From the NCBI GenBank assembly GCA_021404525.1, contig JAAWWE010000008.1, forward strand, positions 124,001-188,000: DNA of 64,000 bases. Direction: 5' to 3'. Of the stretch, positions 41,944 through 53,000 are shown one piece after another; position 1 is the first letter of the stretch, and each line of letters opens with the position of its first letter. Origin of the DNA: Rhodobiaceae bacterium. GTDB taxonomy: Bacteria; Pseudomonadota; Alphaproteobacteria; Parvibaculales; Parvibaculaceae. The translations under genes and the position numbers were made by a program. The notes beneath the pieces are model-generated. The model saw only the letters and a program-made list of their open reading frames with translations, had not been told where the DNA came from and did no database searches.

Positions 41944-43332
41944 TTAGTCTGCTCCTTCCATCGACGCCAAGATTTCCGAAAGAAGCCTGGCGTTCGATTG
42001 GCCAGCACCACCAAGCTCGACAGCCTTGCGGGCGTATGGAAGCGCTTCTGCAGCGTGGCCACCCGAGAACAGACTTTCCGCAATTCTCCGGTGGTAGGAT
42101 GCGTTTGAGGGTTGCAACATAGTCACCTGCTCAAAATCGGATCTGGCAAGTTGAAGACCGCCTAACTGGAGCTTGGCCATTCCACGCCCCATAAACGCCC
42201 CATCAAATTCTGGATCAAGGCCAATCGCTTGATCGTAGTCCGCGATGGCGAGGATAACTTGGCCATCCTGAAGGTATGCATTCCCGCGATTGTTGTAAGC
42301 AGCGATATAGGAGGGGTCTAGTTTGATCGCCTGAGTGTAATCGTTGATAGCCAACTGCAACTTGCCCAGCTCTCGGTGCGCGCGCCCCCTATTGTTGAAT
42401 GCAAACGCAAAGGTCGGACTAATTTCAATTGCCCGAGATAGATCTTCCAACGCCAGCGTAAGTTTTCCGAGTTCGCGGTACACGTTCCCACGATTGTTCA
42501 GCGCAGATGCAGAGTTTGGATTGATACTTAGGGCTGCTTCGTAGTCGGAGATTGCCTTCTCCTGTTGGCCCAACTCACGATGGGCATTGCCCCTATTAAG
42601 ATATGGAAGTTCATAGTTTGGTCTGAGGTCAATAGCCTTGGTGTAATCCGCAATCGCGCGATCAAGATCTCCTTGCTCCTGATAGGCGTTTCCGCGACCG
42701 TTAAAGGCAAAGGCATACTCCGGGTCCAGACGGATCGCTTCAGAGTAGTCGGTAATAGCGTCCTCATATTGACCTAGTTCTCGCCTGACGTTCCCCCTTC
42801 CATTATAAGAAAACGCCGAACCAGGATCCAGACGGATCGCTTCATCGTAGTCCGCGATGGCAAGGTCTGGCTTATTCAATTCCCGATACACTGAGCCGCG
42901 GTTTATGTACCCACTAGCAATGTACGGCTCCATCCGGATGGCCTCATCATAGTCGACTAATGCCAAGTCCAGTTTACCCAGTTTCCGATAGGCGTTTCCT
43001 CGCGCGATAAATAGGACACCCGCCTTAGGTCCGATTTCAATTGCAGCAGTAAATGCTTCGGCAGCCTCTTCGTAGCGCCCTTGCTCCAAGCTGGCTTTGC
43101 CCCCCTCCCAATACTCAACCTGTTCTCTAAGGGTTCGTTCTGGAGGTTGTTGGGGATAACCACACCCGACGCTCGCTTCAGCACCACATGGCCTTGATGC
43201 ACCGCCAATGTCAGGCGCCTCACGGCCCTGCACTGTTGAGGCCAGTGCCAAAACCACGAAGGCCGGTAGCAAACCGAGTGTGATGTTTGCAAATACACCA
43301 GAGTGCGATCTAAGTCTCACAGTGTTCTTCAT
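41944..43332 (-). CDS. Exported TPR-repeat protein at the end of the czc operon
   Basis: A 462-residue protein with a signal sequence (ITLGLLPAFVVLALASTVQG) and about ten tetratricopeptide repeats of 34 residues in tandem. The phrases are of the type AIADYDEAIRLDPxxAxAYNNRGNAYRELG, so strongly alike that the DNA itself is repetitive between about 42100 and 43080. ATG 43332 overlaps the czcA stop (ATGA), showing translational coupling to the pump. TPR arrays bind other proteins; a periplasmic chaperone or assembly role for the efflux complex is a guess. It is not a standard member of czc operons. Confidence 0.85.
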   Translation of the reverse strand: MKNTVRLRSHSGVFANITLGLLPAFVVLALASTVQGREAPDIGGASRPCGAEASVGCGYPQQPPERTLREQVEYWEGGKASLEQGRYEEAAEAFTAAIEIGPKAGVLFIARGNAYRKLGKLDLALVDYDEAIRMEPYIASGYINRGSVYRELNKPDLAIADYDEAIRLDPGSAFSYNGRGNVRRELGQYEDAITDYSEAIRLDPEYAFAFNGRGNAYQEQGDLDRAIADYTKAIDLRPNYELPYLNRGNAHRELGQQEKAISDYEAALSINPNSASALNNRGNVYRELGKLTLALEDLSRAIEISPTFAFAFNNRGRAHRELGKLQLAINDYTQAIKLDPSYIAAYNNRGNAYLQDGQVILAIADYDQAIGLDPEFDGAFMGRGMAKLQLGGLQLARSDFEQVTMLQPSNASYHRRIAESLFSGGHAAEALPYARKAVELGGAGQSNARLLSEILASMEGAD

Positions 43333-46300
43333 AGCGAAGCGCCTTGGATAAGCGGAGCACGAGTGCCCTGTTGCGTATGTTGCCATTCGGCCAATTTTGC
43401 CTGCGAAAATGTTCGGTAGAGCGTTGGCAAGATGAAAAGCGTCAATGCCGTTGAGGAGATCAGGCCACCAACCACAACTGTCGCCAAAGGTCGCTGAACC
43501 TCTGACCCAACACCGCTGGACAGCAGCATTGGGATAAGCCCAAGGGCCGCTATCGACGCCGTCATCAGGACAGGTCGTAAGCGAGATACCGCACCGGAAA
43601 ATACAGCCGCGTCCACCGCCTGCCCTCCCAGAACATTCTGATTGATCGCGCTGACCATGACGACACCATTTAGGACGGCAACGCCAAACAGCGCGATGAA
43701 GCCAATCGAACCTGGAACTGACAAATATTGCCCCGTCAAAAGAAGAGAGAATATCCCCCCGATAAGAGCCAAAGGTACGTTGACCATAATGAGTGCTGCT
43801 TGCCCAACGGACCCAAACGCAAAATAGAGCAACAGAAATATGAGGGCCAAGGACAGGGGCACAACGATCATGAGGCGCGCTTGTGCCCTCGCCTGATTTT
43901 CAAATTGGCCCCCAAAGACCACGGTATATCCTGTCGGAAGGGCAACTTCCTGCGCAATTCGATCCCGCAACTCTGTGACCAGGCCGCCCATATCACGGCC
44001 TTCGACATTCGTCTGAATGACGATGCGTCGTTGTACGTCATCACGCCTAATCTGTGGAGGACCTGCCTCAATTTCGACACTTGCAACCTCATCGAGTCGA
44101 ACCCAAGCGCCCCGAGGAGACTCAAGAATGAGGTCTCGGATCGCTTCTGGACTGGCGCGGAACTGATCGGCAAGACGAACATATATGTCATACCGCTCAT
44201 TCCCTTGAATGACTTGGCCAGCTTCCCTGCCGCCAATAGCAGCCGACACAAGGTCCATCACCGCGTCAACTGACAACCCAAAACGCGCAAGCTTGTCCCG
44301 GTCGGGACGAACAACAAGCTGCGCCTCTCCTGCGATCTGCTCCATAGCAACATCACGTGTTCCTTGAGTATTACGCACCAAGGTTTCGATCTCTCGTCCC
44401 TTCTCGGCAAGAACATTGAGATCCGCGCCAAAAAGTTTGACTGCCAGTTGCGCTTTCACACCGGAAAGAAGCTCGTCAACACGCGTAGCAATCGGTTGCG
44501 AAAACGAAAACAGAAGCCCCGGATGAACTGACAATTTCTCCTCCATCAACCGCTGCAGTTCAAATCGATTTGTTGCCGACACCCATTCAGAGACCGGCTT
44601 TAAACCAACATAAATCTCGACGTTGGAAACAGGCTCCGGGTCGCCACCCAGTTCAGGGCGCCCAACTCTGCTTGACGCGTAAATGACCTCTGGGAATTCG
44701 AGGATCATTTTCTCAAGCTTTTCAGCGACACTTACGGAAGTTTCGAGGCTCGACGAGGGTGCAAGCGTCACCCTCAAGTTGATCGTGCCTTCTTCAAGCT
44801 CCGGCACAAATTCTGTCCCGAGGAAAGGAACAGCCAAAAGAGAAACGATGAGCAACGCTACGGCACCTGAGACAACCTTTTTCTGACTCTGTAGCGCGCC
44901 GTTGAGAGTCCCTTTATATAGATTTTCCAAAGGACGAAGGATCGGACTTTCACGATGTCTGACGCCGCCACGAAACATATAGGTCGACAGAGCTGGCACC
45001 ACAATTAGAGCGACAAACAATGAGGCAAGCATCGCCAGAACAATGCTGACCGCCATCGGTTGGAACAGTTTTCCTTCCACGCCTTCAAGTGAAAAAAGCG
45101 GCGCAAAAACAACGATAATAATGAGAACAGCATAGAAAACAGGACGCCCCATCTCACGAGCCGCTTCCTGTATTCTCAGTTGCAACCCATGTGGCTGATC
45201 TCCGACAGATGCCGCTGTCTCGTCGGCACCAGCATCATCAGCCGGTTTCGTCAGATGGCTAAAGATGTTTTCCATCATCACCACCGAACCATCGACCATC
45301 ATTCCAATTGCAATTGCCAACCCACCCAAAGACATAAGATTGGCTGACACACCCCAAATCGCCATCGCCATGAGCGCGAGGCCGATAGAGATGGGGACTG
45401 AAATGAGCACCAGAACTGTCGCGCGGAGGTTCATTAAGAACAAAGCCAAAATCACAACGATCAAAAGGAACGCTTCGATAAGCGCGCGGCTAACCGTACT
45501 AACAGCCTGATCAACAAGATCAGCCTGATCGTATATAGGCTCCAGAACGACACCATCTGGCAATGCAAGCGCGACAGTTTCCAATCGATCTTTGATACTA
45601 TCGATAGCAACTTTCGTATTCGCTCCAAGCCGCTTCAGCACAACACCTAGGACGACCTCGCCCAATTGTTGCGGTCTTCCATCCGCATCGCGAATTGTTA
45701 GTGTGGTCGCCCCCTGGCGGATCTCTCCACCCAAACTGACATCCGCCACATCGGCGATGCGCACGACGAAGCCATCCTCTTCCTTCAGCGGAACATTTCC
45801 AATATCTCGTAGCCCGTCATCGCCGCTGCGAACCCAACCAACACCTCGAATGACAAGTTGTTCGGCGCCGCGATCAAGATACCAGCCCCCAGAATTCCGA
45901 TTGCTAGCTTCGATAGCCTCACGCACATCGTCAACTGCGAGGCCAAAGGAAAGAAGCTTCTGCGGATCAATATTCACTTGGTATTGCAACACATCACCGC
46001 CAAACGAAAGAACGTCGGTGACACCGTCAACAGGCATCAGCAAAAGCTTCACAACCCAGTCGTTGAGGCTACGCAGTGTCTTGATGTCAAACTTTCCTGG
46101 CTCTTCCGCACGCAACACGTATTGAAAGATCTGACCCAGGCCTGAGGTGTTGGGACCCATTTCCGGGGTCCCAACACCGTCGGGAATTTGATCCATCGCG
46201 GCCTGCAACCGCTCGAAAACAAGCTGGCGCGCAAAGTAAATGTCCGTTCCCTCTTGAAACACGACTGTGATAACTGAGAGGCCAGTTTTCGAAATCGAAC

Positions 46301-46547
46301 GTACTTCCTGTACATCCGGTAGCGCATACATCACTGCCTCGATTGGGTAGGTGATGAGCTGTTCAACCTCTTCAGAGGCTAAGCCGCGCGCTTCAGTGTT
46401 GATGGACACCTGTACATTGGTCACATCGGGAAACGCATCAAGATTAAGGTTCGGAAGAACCAAAACACTACCAACGATTGCCGCTGCCAAGCTTAAGACC
46501 ACTAGAAGCCGACCGCGTATACCCAGATCAATTATGCTATTGAGCAA
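43329..46547 (-). CDS. czcA: CzcA-type heavy-metal efflux RND transporter (Zn/Co/Cd class)
   Basis: A 1072-residue HME-RND pump. Key segments: NLDAFPDVTNVQVSINTEA at the N-terminus, MMVDGSVVMMENIFSHL after helix 4, and the periplasmic RVDELLSGVKAQLAVKLFG. The methionine triad of copper pumps is absent at the corresponding positions (GTINLRV, VSNVEIY, RVDELLSG), which favours divalent cations such as Zn(II), Co(II), Cd(II) or Ni(II). The gene order czcC-czcB-czcA is complete, with ten bases between czcB and czcA and a coupled TPR gene after it. It is distinct from the CusA in the same island. Confidence 0.94.
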   Translation of the reverse strand: MLNSIIDLGIRGRLLVVLSLAAAIVGSVLVLPNLNLDAFPDVTNVQVSINTEARGLASEEVEQLITYPIEAVMYALPDVQEVRSISKTGLSVITVVFQEGTDIYFARQLVFERLQAAMDQIPDGVGTPEMGPNTSGLGQIFQYVLRAEEPGKFDIKTLRSLNDWVVKLLLMPVDGVTDVLSFGGDVLQYQVNIDPQKLLSFGLAVDDVREAIEASNRNSGGWYLDRGAEQLVIRGVGWVRSGDDGLRDIGNVPLKEEDGFVVRIADVADVSLGGEIRQGATTLTIRDADGRPQQLGEVVLGVVLKRLGANTKVAIDSIKDRLETVALALPDGVVLEPIYDQADLVDQAVSTVSRALIEAFLLIVVILALFLMNLRATVLVLISVPISIGLALMAMAIWGVSANLMSLGGLAIAIGMMVDGSVVMMENIFSHLTKPADDAGADETAASVGDQPHGLQLRIQEAAREMGRPVFYAVLIIIVVFAPLFSLEGVEGKLFQPMAVSIVLAMLASLFVALIVVPALSTYMFRGGVRHRESPILRPLENLYKGTLNGALQSQKKVVSGAVALLIVSLLAVPFLGTEFVPELEEGTINLRVTLAPSSSLETSVSVAEKLEKMILEFPEVIYASSRVGRPELGGDPEPVSNVEIYVGLKPVSEWVSATNRFELQRLMEEKLSVHPGLLFSFSQPIATRVDELLSGVKAQLAVKLFGADLNVLAEKGREIETLVRNTQGTRDVAMEQIAGEAQLVVRPDRDKLARFGLSVDAVMDLVSAAIGGREAGQVIQGNERYDIYVRLADQFRASPEAIRDLILESPRGAWVRLDEVASVEIEAGPPQIRRDDVQRRIVIQTNVEGRDMGGLVTELRDRIAQEVALPTGYTVVFGGQFENQARAQARLMIVVPLSLALIFLLLYFAFGSVGQAALIMVNVPLALIGGIFSLLLTGQYLSVPGSIGFIALFGVAVLNGVVMVSAINQNVLGGQAVDAAVFSGAVSRLRPVLMTASIAALGLIPMLLSSGVGSEVQRPLATVVVGGLISSTALTLFILPTLYRTFSQAKLAEWQHTQQGTRAPLIQGASL

Positions 46548-46556
46548 TGTCGCCTC

Positions 46557-47780
46557 CTAATGGTTGTGAATATCGAAGCCGCCCTTGGCGAGTTCAGATT
46601 GAAGAAAAAATGCGCCAGAGACTGCGACGGAGGTTCCGGCTTGGATACCTTCGATGACAGTCCATTCGCCGATAACGCGTTCGCGCTCCACCTCCGCAGG
46701 CTTCAAACCACCGTCATCATCTTGTTCAAAGATGATCCAATCACCATCAGCACTGCGCACGAGCGCGTCGCTGGGTACTGCGAGCACTGGCTCGCCATCT
46801 CCTCTTTCAATTTCTGCTTGAACGAATTGCCCTGGCCTCAGCTTTCGAGCCACATTTGAAGCAAGTATCCTTACATCCACTGTGCGCGTTTCTTCGTCTA
46901 CTGTTGAGCGAATTTGTTCAATTTCCGCTTCCTGAGTGCCGCCCCCGTACTGAACCCACGCGCGCCCACCGATAGGGACGGCACTTGCATCATCAATGTC
47001 GAGTCGAGCAATCACCCAGACGCTGTCGAGGTCAACAATTTCAAACAACAATTGCCCAGGTTCAATGAGCTCCCCATCTCTGAAGTCGTCAGAAATGATT
47101 ACGCCGCTCTGACCTGCCAAAAGGGTGAATTCACCATGGGCATGAGACTCCCGCTCTTTAGAGGAAGTGATCGCGTCGACTGCATCTTGTCCCAGCCCAT
47201 AGGATAGAAGTTGAGCTTCAGCTTGTTGACGCGCCACCTGCGCCTCAAGGTACCGCCTTTCCGATACCACTTCGCGACCGAGCCGTCGCACGCGACGCAA
47301 CTCCCGATCAGCAACCAGCAGGTCCCCCTCTGCATCCGCAACGTCACGGCTAAACAGGGTGACGAGAGGGTCTCCAGTCTCAACTGTTTCACTCAAGCGC
47401 TTGTGGCGCTTAACAACAATCGCCGCCATGCGTGGCGTTACAATGCTGGAATTGTAGGCGTTTGATTTGATCTCCGCCGGAACAGTAATGCTATCGCCCA
47501 GAACAACCGGCGCCAAAACTTCAATGCGAACGCCAGCGGTACTGAGACTTTCCGCTGTGAGGATGAGCTCTTGCTCGTCTTCATCTTCTCCAGCGTGCGC
47601 ATCCAGGTTCGCAGCTTGGCCGTCCGCGTGGTCGGACTCGTCGGCATGATCTGCCTCATCGCTATGAGCATGAGAGTCTGCTCCGCCAGATTCTGTATGT
47701 TCGCCACCGATCAGGGCATAGCCCGCGAGAGATGCAATCAAGACGAGGCCTGTCAAACCAGCAATCAAATTTTGGGTCAT
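46557..47780 (-). CDS. czcB: CzcB-type membrane-fusion protein with His-rich N-terminus
   Basis: A 407-residue adaptor: an N-terminal anchor (MTQNLIAGLTGLVLIASLAG), then a His/Asp/Glu-rich stretch (HTESGGADSHAHSDEADHAD and more) likely to bind divalent metal. RND fusion hairpin and beta domains follow (ITVPAEIKSNAYNSSIVTPR, GVIISDDFRDGELIEPGQ). ATG 47780 overlaps the czcC stop by four bases. It links CzcA to the outer-membrane channel and may pass periplasmic metal to the pump. Confidence 0.93.
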   Translation of the reverse strand: MTQNLIAGLTGLVLIASLAGYALIGGEHTESGGADSHAHSDEADHADESDHADGQAANLDAHAGEDEDEQELILTAESLSTAGVRIEVLAPVVLGDSITVPAEIKSNAYNSSIVTPRMAAIVVKRHKRLSETVETGDPLVTLFSRDVADAEGDLLVADRELRRVRRLGREVVSERRYLEAQVARQQAEAQLLSYGLGQDAVDAITSSKERESHAHGEFTLLAGQSGVIISDDFRDGELIEPGQLLFEIVDLDSVWVIARLDIDDASAVPIGGRAWVQYGGGTQEAEIEQIRSTVDEETRTVDVRILASNVARKLRPGQFVQAEIERGDGEPVLAVPSDALVRSADGDWIIFEQDDDGGLKPAEVERERVIGEWTVIEGIQAGTSVAVSGAFFLQSELAKGGFDIHNH

Positions 47781-49012
47781 TGTTCTGTTCCAATCCAATT
47801 TTCGACATAGCCAGCTGCTTCCAACAATTGAAACCACGCGGTCCACGCTTGGCCATGTAGTTCAATGGAAGATGTTTGCGCGTCATAAATCTGCTGCAGC
47901 TGGACAAGGTACTCGACAGCACCAATGTCACCGCCTCGTAAGCGTCTCTCGAGCAAGTCGGTCTGTTGAGCGAGCGCATCCTCACCGTCCTTCTGCCAAA
48001 GGCTCTGGCTGGTTCGCAGCGCTTCATATCGACGAACCGTTTCCCGCAGGCGGGCCGTTGCAGAGCGCTTCGCGCTTTGCAGCTCTGCGGCAGCAGAGAC
48101 AGCCTCCGCGCGAGAGGCCGCAACCTCCGAACGACCCGAATTCAGAACAGGAATCGGAATTGATACACTGAAGCCAAAAAGATCTGAGTCACCCTCATCA
48201 CCCCAACGCACGCCAAATGAGGGGTCAGGAACGCGCTCCCATCGCGCAACATTCACATCCTGCTCGGCCGCTTCACGGACATGCCGCGCAGCCAAAACGG
48301 AAGGCAGACGGTCAATGTCGACGTCGTCAACGTTCAATGGCTCTGGCAGCACATTGCCAAACCGAGGCCAGGTTATGGGGGAGAAACCTGTCAGCTCTGC
48401 CAGTTCCTGTTCTGCGCTCGACACCTCAGTTACAGCAACTTGCTCCTCCATAGCTGCCTGTGCCGCAGCCAACCGGGCTGCTTGAACTTCAGACGGCGAA
48501 ATATCGCCTTCCCTCAAGAGTCTTTCAGACAGTTCCGCAAATCGGGACATAGATTGTGTTCGCTTTGACGCAAGCTCCAGCGCCTCTCTCTGCTGATCGA
48601 CCAAAACAAATCCGGAAAGAACTTCAGCTATCACCTGTTGCCGAATACTCGCGAGCTCCAAGGCAAAACCTTCCGCCCTGCTATCTGCGGCTCGACCTCG
48701 AGCGGCTGGCTTCGAAAGCCATTCAACGGTCTGGGAGACACCAACCGTCTCAGTACGGACGTCAGTATTTTCTCTCTCGTATTCTATTTCAGGGTTGTAG
48801 CGCCAGAGACCCGCGCCTTCAGCCCGGGCTTCCGCTGCTTTCAAGCGCGCCTGTGCTGATGCAATAGATGGGTTTTCATTTATTATACTAGAGACGATTG
48901 CAGAGAGCCCGGCCGGCGTTGCCACTTCGACTTCAGAAGGAGCAGCTACGGCAATAGCTGGTCCGAAAGCGAGAACGGCGCACAGCCATCCTGTCGTAAT
49001 CAAACGAAACAT
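47777..49012 (-). CDS. czcC: CzcC-type outer-membrane efflux protein
   Basis: A 411-residue outer-membrane factor with a signal peptide (LCAVLAFGPAIAVAAPSEV) and two OEP domains with paired coiled coils (ENPSIASAQARLKAAEARAEGAG; RAEAVSAAAELQSAKRSATARLRETV). GAGG lies seven bases before ATG 49012. It starts the czcCBA operon and forms the outer-membrane channel. Its length and motif style match CzcC rather than TolC. Confidence 0.92.
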   Translation of the reverse strand: MFRLITTGWLCAVLAFGPAIAVAAPSEVEVATPAGLSAIVSSIINENPSIASAQARLKAAEARAEGAGLWRYNPEIEYERENTDVRTETVGVSQTVEWLSKPAARGRAADSRAEGFALELASIRQQVIAEVLSGFVLVDQQREALELASKRTQSMSRFAELSERLLREGDISPSEVQAARLAAAQAAMEEQVAVTEVSSAEQELAELTGFSPITWPRFGNVLPEPLNVDDVDIDRLPSVLAARHVREAAEQDVNVARWERVPDPSFGVRWGDEGDSDLFGFSVSIPIPVLNSGRSEVAASRAEAVSAAAELQSAKRSATARLRETVRRYEALRTSQSLWQKDGEDALAQQTDLLERRLRGGDIGAVEYLVQLQQIYDAQTSSIELHGQAWTAWFQLLEAAGYVENWIGTEQ

Positions 49013-49096
49013 AAAATATCCTCACAAACATGTAGATGCTTGCCTCTTGCGCGTTAGCAAGAAGGTTTTGTCCCTATAGGGACCTATGCGAGAGGA

Positions 49097-49411
49097 TTAA
49101 CGGCGTGGGGGTTTTTCGGCCCGAGCGACATACTGCAGACGCGGAAAAGTTACTGCAATATAGTGCGTCGACGTTTGTTGCGTCGTCCGAGCGATTGTCA
49201 CCGATTCGGTTCGCAAAGGCATCTGCACACAATGAGCGCAATGCTCTACACCGTGATCAGGTGCAGGTAGATCCTTGTCGCCGTTTTCGTGGCCTGTAAG
49301 TTGCGTTGTTGCAGCGACGTCGTAGGACGTGACATGGCCCTCGTTGGCCATCGTGCTTATGGGCACAATGAACAAAGCCAACATAACAACTAGCGTCCAC
49401 GTCTGTCTCAT
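49097..49411 (-). CDS. Small exported His/Cys protein upstream of the czc operon
   Basis: About 104 residues: a signal peptide (TWTLVVMLALFIVPISTMANEG), then a mature part with a HGVEHCAHCVQM cluster able to bind metal. It sits 84 bases upstream of czcC in the same direction, and is parallel to the Cys/His/Met-rich gene heading the cus operon. It resembles the small exported proteins often preceding czc operons. ATG 49411 is chosen; GTG 49420 is possible. A periplasmic metal-binding or sensing role is inferred. Confidence 0.6.
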   Translation of the reverse strand: MRQTWTLVVMLALFIVPISTMANEGHVTSYDVAATTQLTGHENGDKDLPAPDHGVEHCAHCVQMPLRTESVTIARTTQQTSTHYIAVTFPRLQYVARAEKPPRR

Positions 49412-49420
49412 CAACCGCAC

Positions 49421-50004
49421 AATACGAGCCTAACCCGGAAGGTCAATACCCATTGATCTGCCGGGGCGCCAGGCAAATAGCGAAATGCGGCTGAAATCAA
49501 CAAACGACCTGGCTTCACGCGGCACATCGCCCCACCACAACGCCGCACAATCACAAAACAGGAAATCGGGTGATCGGGTGATCGGGCCTATTTTGGCTGG
49601 GCACGAGAACATTTTTGTCCTGTCGGAGCCGGGCAAGAGCTCCAGGAAAGAAATAGAATGTCTGCCGTGCTTGTGTCCCAAGTACCCAGCGGTTTTGGGA
49701 ATATAGAAAGTTTGCTATTCGTCGACATACCTCTAATGGGGGATGCCGACTTTCTGTGGTTTAGTCAGACTGAGCTGAGAAAGTGTGGCTCGTCGCCAGG
49801 GCTGTTCTTCCCAGCGTGGCCGCGTAGCCCACAGAACCTCCTGGGCCTAACAAACAAACTGGAACACAAATCAGGGGTAGGCCAATCTTCGATACTAGTA
49901 TGCCGTCGAATTTTTGGGCGGTCAGATAGATCTAAGTTGCTCCTAGCCCGACCTGCGGCACGCGGAGGTCTAGGAAGGACCCGACGATCTGAAAAAAGGC
50001 GCCA
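49421..50004. other. Intergenic region between the czc operon and the helicase-like gene
   Basis: Nearly 600 bases with no family-assignable gene. One plus-strand frame (49658-50014) is listed separately with low confidence. A GATCGGGTGATCGGG direct repeat lies near 49567-49590. The czc promoter should be at the left edge; no clear boxes are seen. Confidence 0.35.
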
Positions 50005-50014
50005 TCAACTCTGA
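49658..50014 (+). CDS. Doubtful 118-residue frame
   Basis: Starts at ATG 49658 with AGGAAAG before it and would encode a protein opening MSAVLVSQVPSGFGNIESLL. The C-terminal third is Arg/Ala-rich and looks like random translation. No family, signal peptide or membrane segment is apparent, and it ends antisense inside the helicase-like gene. It may be a decayed fragment or a chance frame. Confidence 0.18.
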   Translation: MSAVLVSQVPSGFGNIESLLFVDIPLMGDADFLWFSQTELRKCGSSPGLFFPAWPRSPQNLLGLTNKLEHKSGVGQSSILVCRRIFGRSDRSKLLLARPAARGGLGRTRRSEKRRHQL

Positions 50015-53000
50015 GCCTCAAATTGCAGTTTTGTTGTAAGAAATCCGGCAGACCAAATTGAGACCTTTGCAGCAAGCGCCGCTGATTGTTGATCCTTCGC
50101 AACAATCAGCACATCTCCGCGTGGTGGCGCCCCTCTGCCAGCCCCGACAATTTTGCGCAGCGTTGCGTGTCCTTCGTGCACCTGGAATTGATGCCCTTCA
50201 CCTGTCAAATTCGGGGGAGTCCCCGCTATAGGTATATTCTTTATAATGGGGGTTCCCCTCAATTCATCACGGTGGTTTTTCAACCAATCTTTGGCTGCAC
50301 TCCGCGTAGCAAATAGGTCTGGCGCAGTTTCAACGAGCCAATCAGGCTGCAAAACGAAGACCCCCTGTGTCCGCCTCATCACGCTCGAGAATTTCTCCAG
50401 AGCAACTTCCTTCTGCTCCTGACTGGCATGATGTCGCCTACCTTCTTCAAGCCAATCGGCCACAAACTCGTCAGGAATACCGGAAGCAAAGAAAAAGAGC
50501 CTCTTTTTCTGCTTTGAATGAACGGTTCGCAGACGACCGGCAGACTGAATAATCGAACTCTCATAGAACGATGTATAAGCCTCATGAAGGCGCGAGTCCT
50601 GGAATCCGGGCAGACTAAGCCCCTGAGAAAAGGTTGTTTCAACGAACCCATTTTCTTCCGCGCTTTCCACGCGAACCGTCGTCTCCGGAGAGACCTTTCT
50701 CTTTTTGGGCGAAACATCGATCTCTGCATCAGCGTAAAGCGAGCGTATTTGCCTATACAACGCTTCCTCTTCTATTCGCGATCCCCCAACAACTATTCCC
50801 CAGGAATAATCTACAAAAGTGTCTAAGCCCTTTAATGCGCCTTGATGCAAGAACGCTATAGAGTTCCAATATGCGATTGGTTCCATGCGTCCCTCAACAC
50901 CATCATCAGGAAAAAATACTTGCCGGTCAGCAAGGAGGGCCTTTTTTGCATCCAGCGGGAGCGCCACAAACCCCATTGGACCAAGTTGAGAGGCAATTTG
51001 GTCAATCGCTTCCCATATTCTTGCTCGCAATTCCTCCCCGTACTTCTGTGAGGTCAAAGCCGTTTTGCTATACGAGCGGCTGTGATCAACAAATATTTCT
51101 GCTCGATGGGGGAACTTCACCTGTGTTGAATCAAAAGGGCCAAATATCGCCGCCAGCTCTTCGGCACGAGGTGTTGCATCCAAGACGATCAATTTTTCCC
51201 GTGCCTCTGAAAACCGCCCACTTGAACGTCTGCCCAATTCATCCAACAAACCAAACTCTGGGTTGTTATCTCTGATCCACTGCGTCAGGACAAATTTCTC
51301 CTCAACCGAAGCCTCGTAATCATCTGTGTGCTTTAGCACTGGCGCAAATTGTCTTGAATGCGGTTCTTCGACATCTATCTCCAGAAGCAATGCCTCCCAA
51401 ATTGATTTGAGTTTCTTACTGATCAAATTGTGTTTGGGCTGCTTTTTCAGGATTTGAGACGTGTCCTCACTAGGGTCTCCGAACTGCGGTACGATGTTCT
51501 CATGGTCAGCGTTCCACAAAAATTCGATATCGTCTCGGTCCACTCCTTCCGTCCGGAGAGCATCCAACAAACCGTTTTGAGATTTTATTTCCTGTAAGGA
51601 ATTCTGCCAGGCGACCGTATCAAGAGTTCGATTTTTTCCATGCATTTGGACTCGTTGAGACAAACCACGGAAGCATGCAAGGAAACCTTTCTCCACAGAA
51701 AATAGGGTTTGACCGTACCGATCTACATCAGAACCACCTCTAGCAGCTGCGCCCATTCTCTTTTGGAACATATGACCTTTGCGAAAAAGCGTTAGGTCAA
51801 AGGGGTCATCGGAGTTTTCAACCACAAAGGTACTCGAAGGACCTTCGTCGACAATTACATAGTCAGCAGAGCGAACGCCAAGCGGCCAAGCGTACTTCCC
51901 GGCAGCATGGGTATACAGGCGGAAAACAAAATCTCGATCTTCAAATTTGGCGCGGTCATACTGCTTTATATATTCACAAGTATGATGGTGAGGGCATTTT
52001 GCAATTGTCTTGAGATTGTCAAGAATGCCGACCTCTCCTTTGGCAGCCTCACTCAGTGCACTGGGTTTGCCGGCAAAGAATGCACCTTCTCCAAACTGGA
52101 TATTGAAATCCAACGTATTAGTAACCTCTTCTCTGTGCGAGCCCTCCCGTTCGCAGAAATTTCCCGTCACGATGTCTTCTTGATCATATATGGGCTTTAG
52201 GTTCGAAGGACCGCGTTTACACAATGGCCCACCGTCCTTCGCAGCATTTTCTCCTCGTGAATAGAACGGAATGACCTCAATGCTAAGGTGCTTTGATCGC
52301 AATTTTTTAGCGATCACACTGAGTTTTTGATGAACATCGTTCATGAGTTTGAGGGTAGGAAAAACGAGATCGATGTTTACCGGCCGGTCAAACCGTCGCC
52401 TTATGTCAGTAGCATGAGGCAAAATATTTTCCAGAAACGACGTCGTTTTTCCCGAGCCAACTGTTGCGCTCAACAACCGCCGTTTATGAAGCTCTGGGGA
52501 GTATTCTTTCACGTCTACCTTCGGTATCGACCAGAAGTCATTTGATACCTGCAGAATTGTCTTCGTGGCGTTCTCTTTCGCTTCCACCCTCAATTGATGA
52601 GCAAATTGCGGCAGTGCATTTGGCTTCACCTCAAGCAAATTTCGAAGGCGGTCGGGCATCGTTGAGGCACGAATGCTGTCAGAACGGTCCGGTTGCTTGT
52701 CTAGGCCACCGAGGGCGACATCAAGAGTGCTCGCACTATTCTCTTCTGACGCCGCCACAAGAGGCTCAAAATCTTCCTTTCTAAAACTCAGAAAGCCATT
52801 TTCAATAAGATAGCGGACGCGTCGGTCTTCATTTTCCCATAACTCTGCGATGGCATAGCGAACAATTTCCTTGTCGGTCTGCTCAGACAACACCGCTTGC
52901 GCAAACTCGACAGCGTCCTTGTCGGAAAGGTCTTCGCGAACAAACCTGATGAGCATAAGAGGCGTATAAAATTTGTATGTCGAAAGGTCGACGGCGTCAC

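Noticed and set aside
42100..43080. DNA repeats that could suggest a CRISPR array
   Set aside because: The spacing of about 102 bases and the reading frame show they are codons of tandem TPR units, not repeats with unique spacers.
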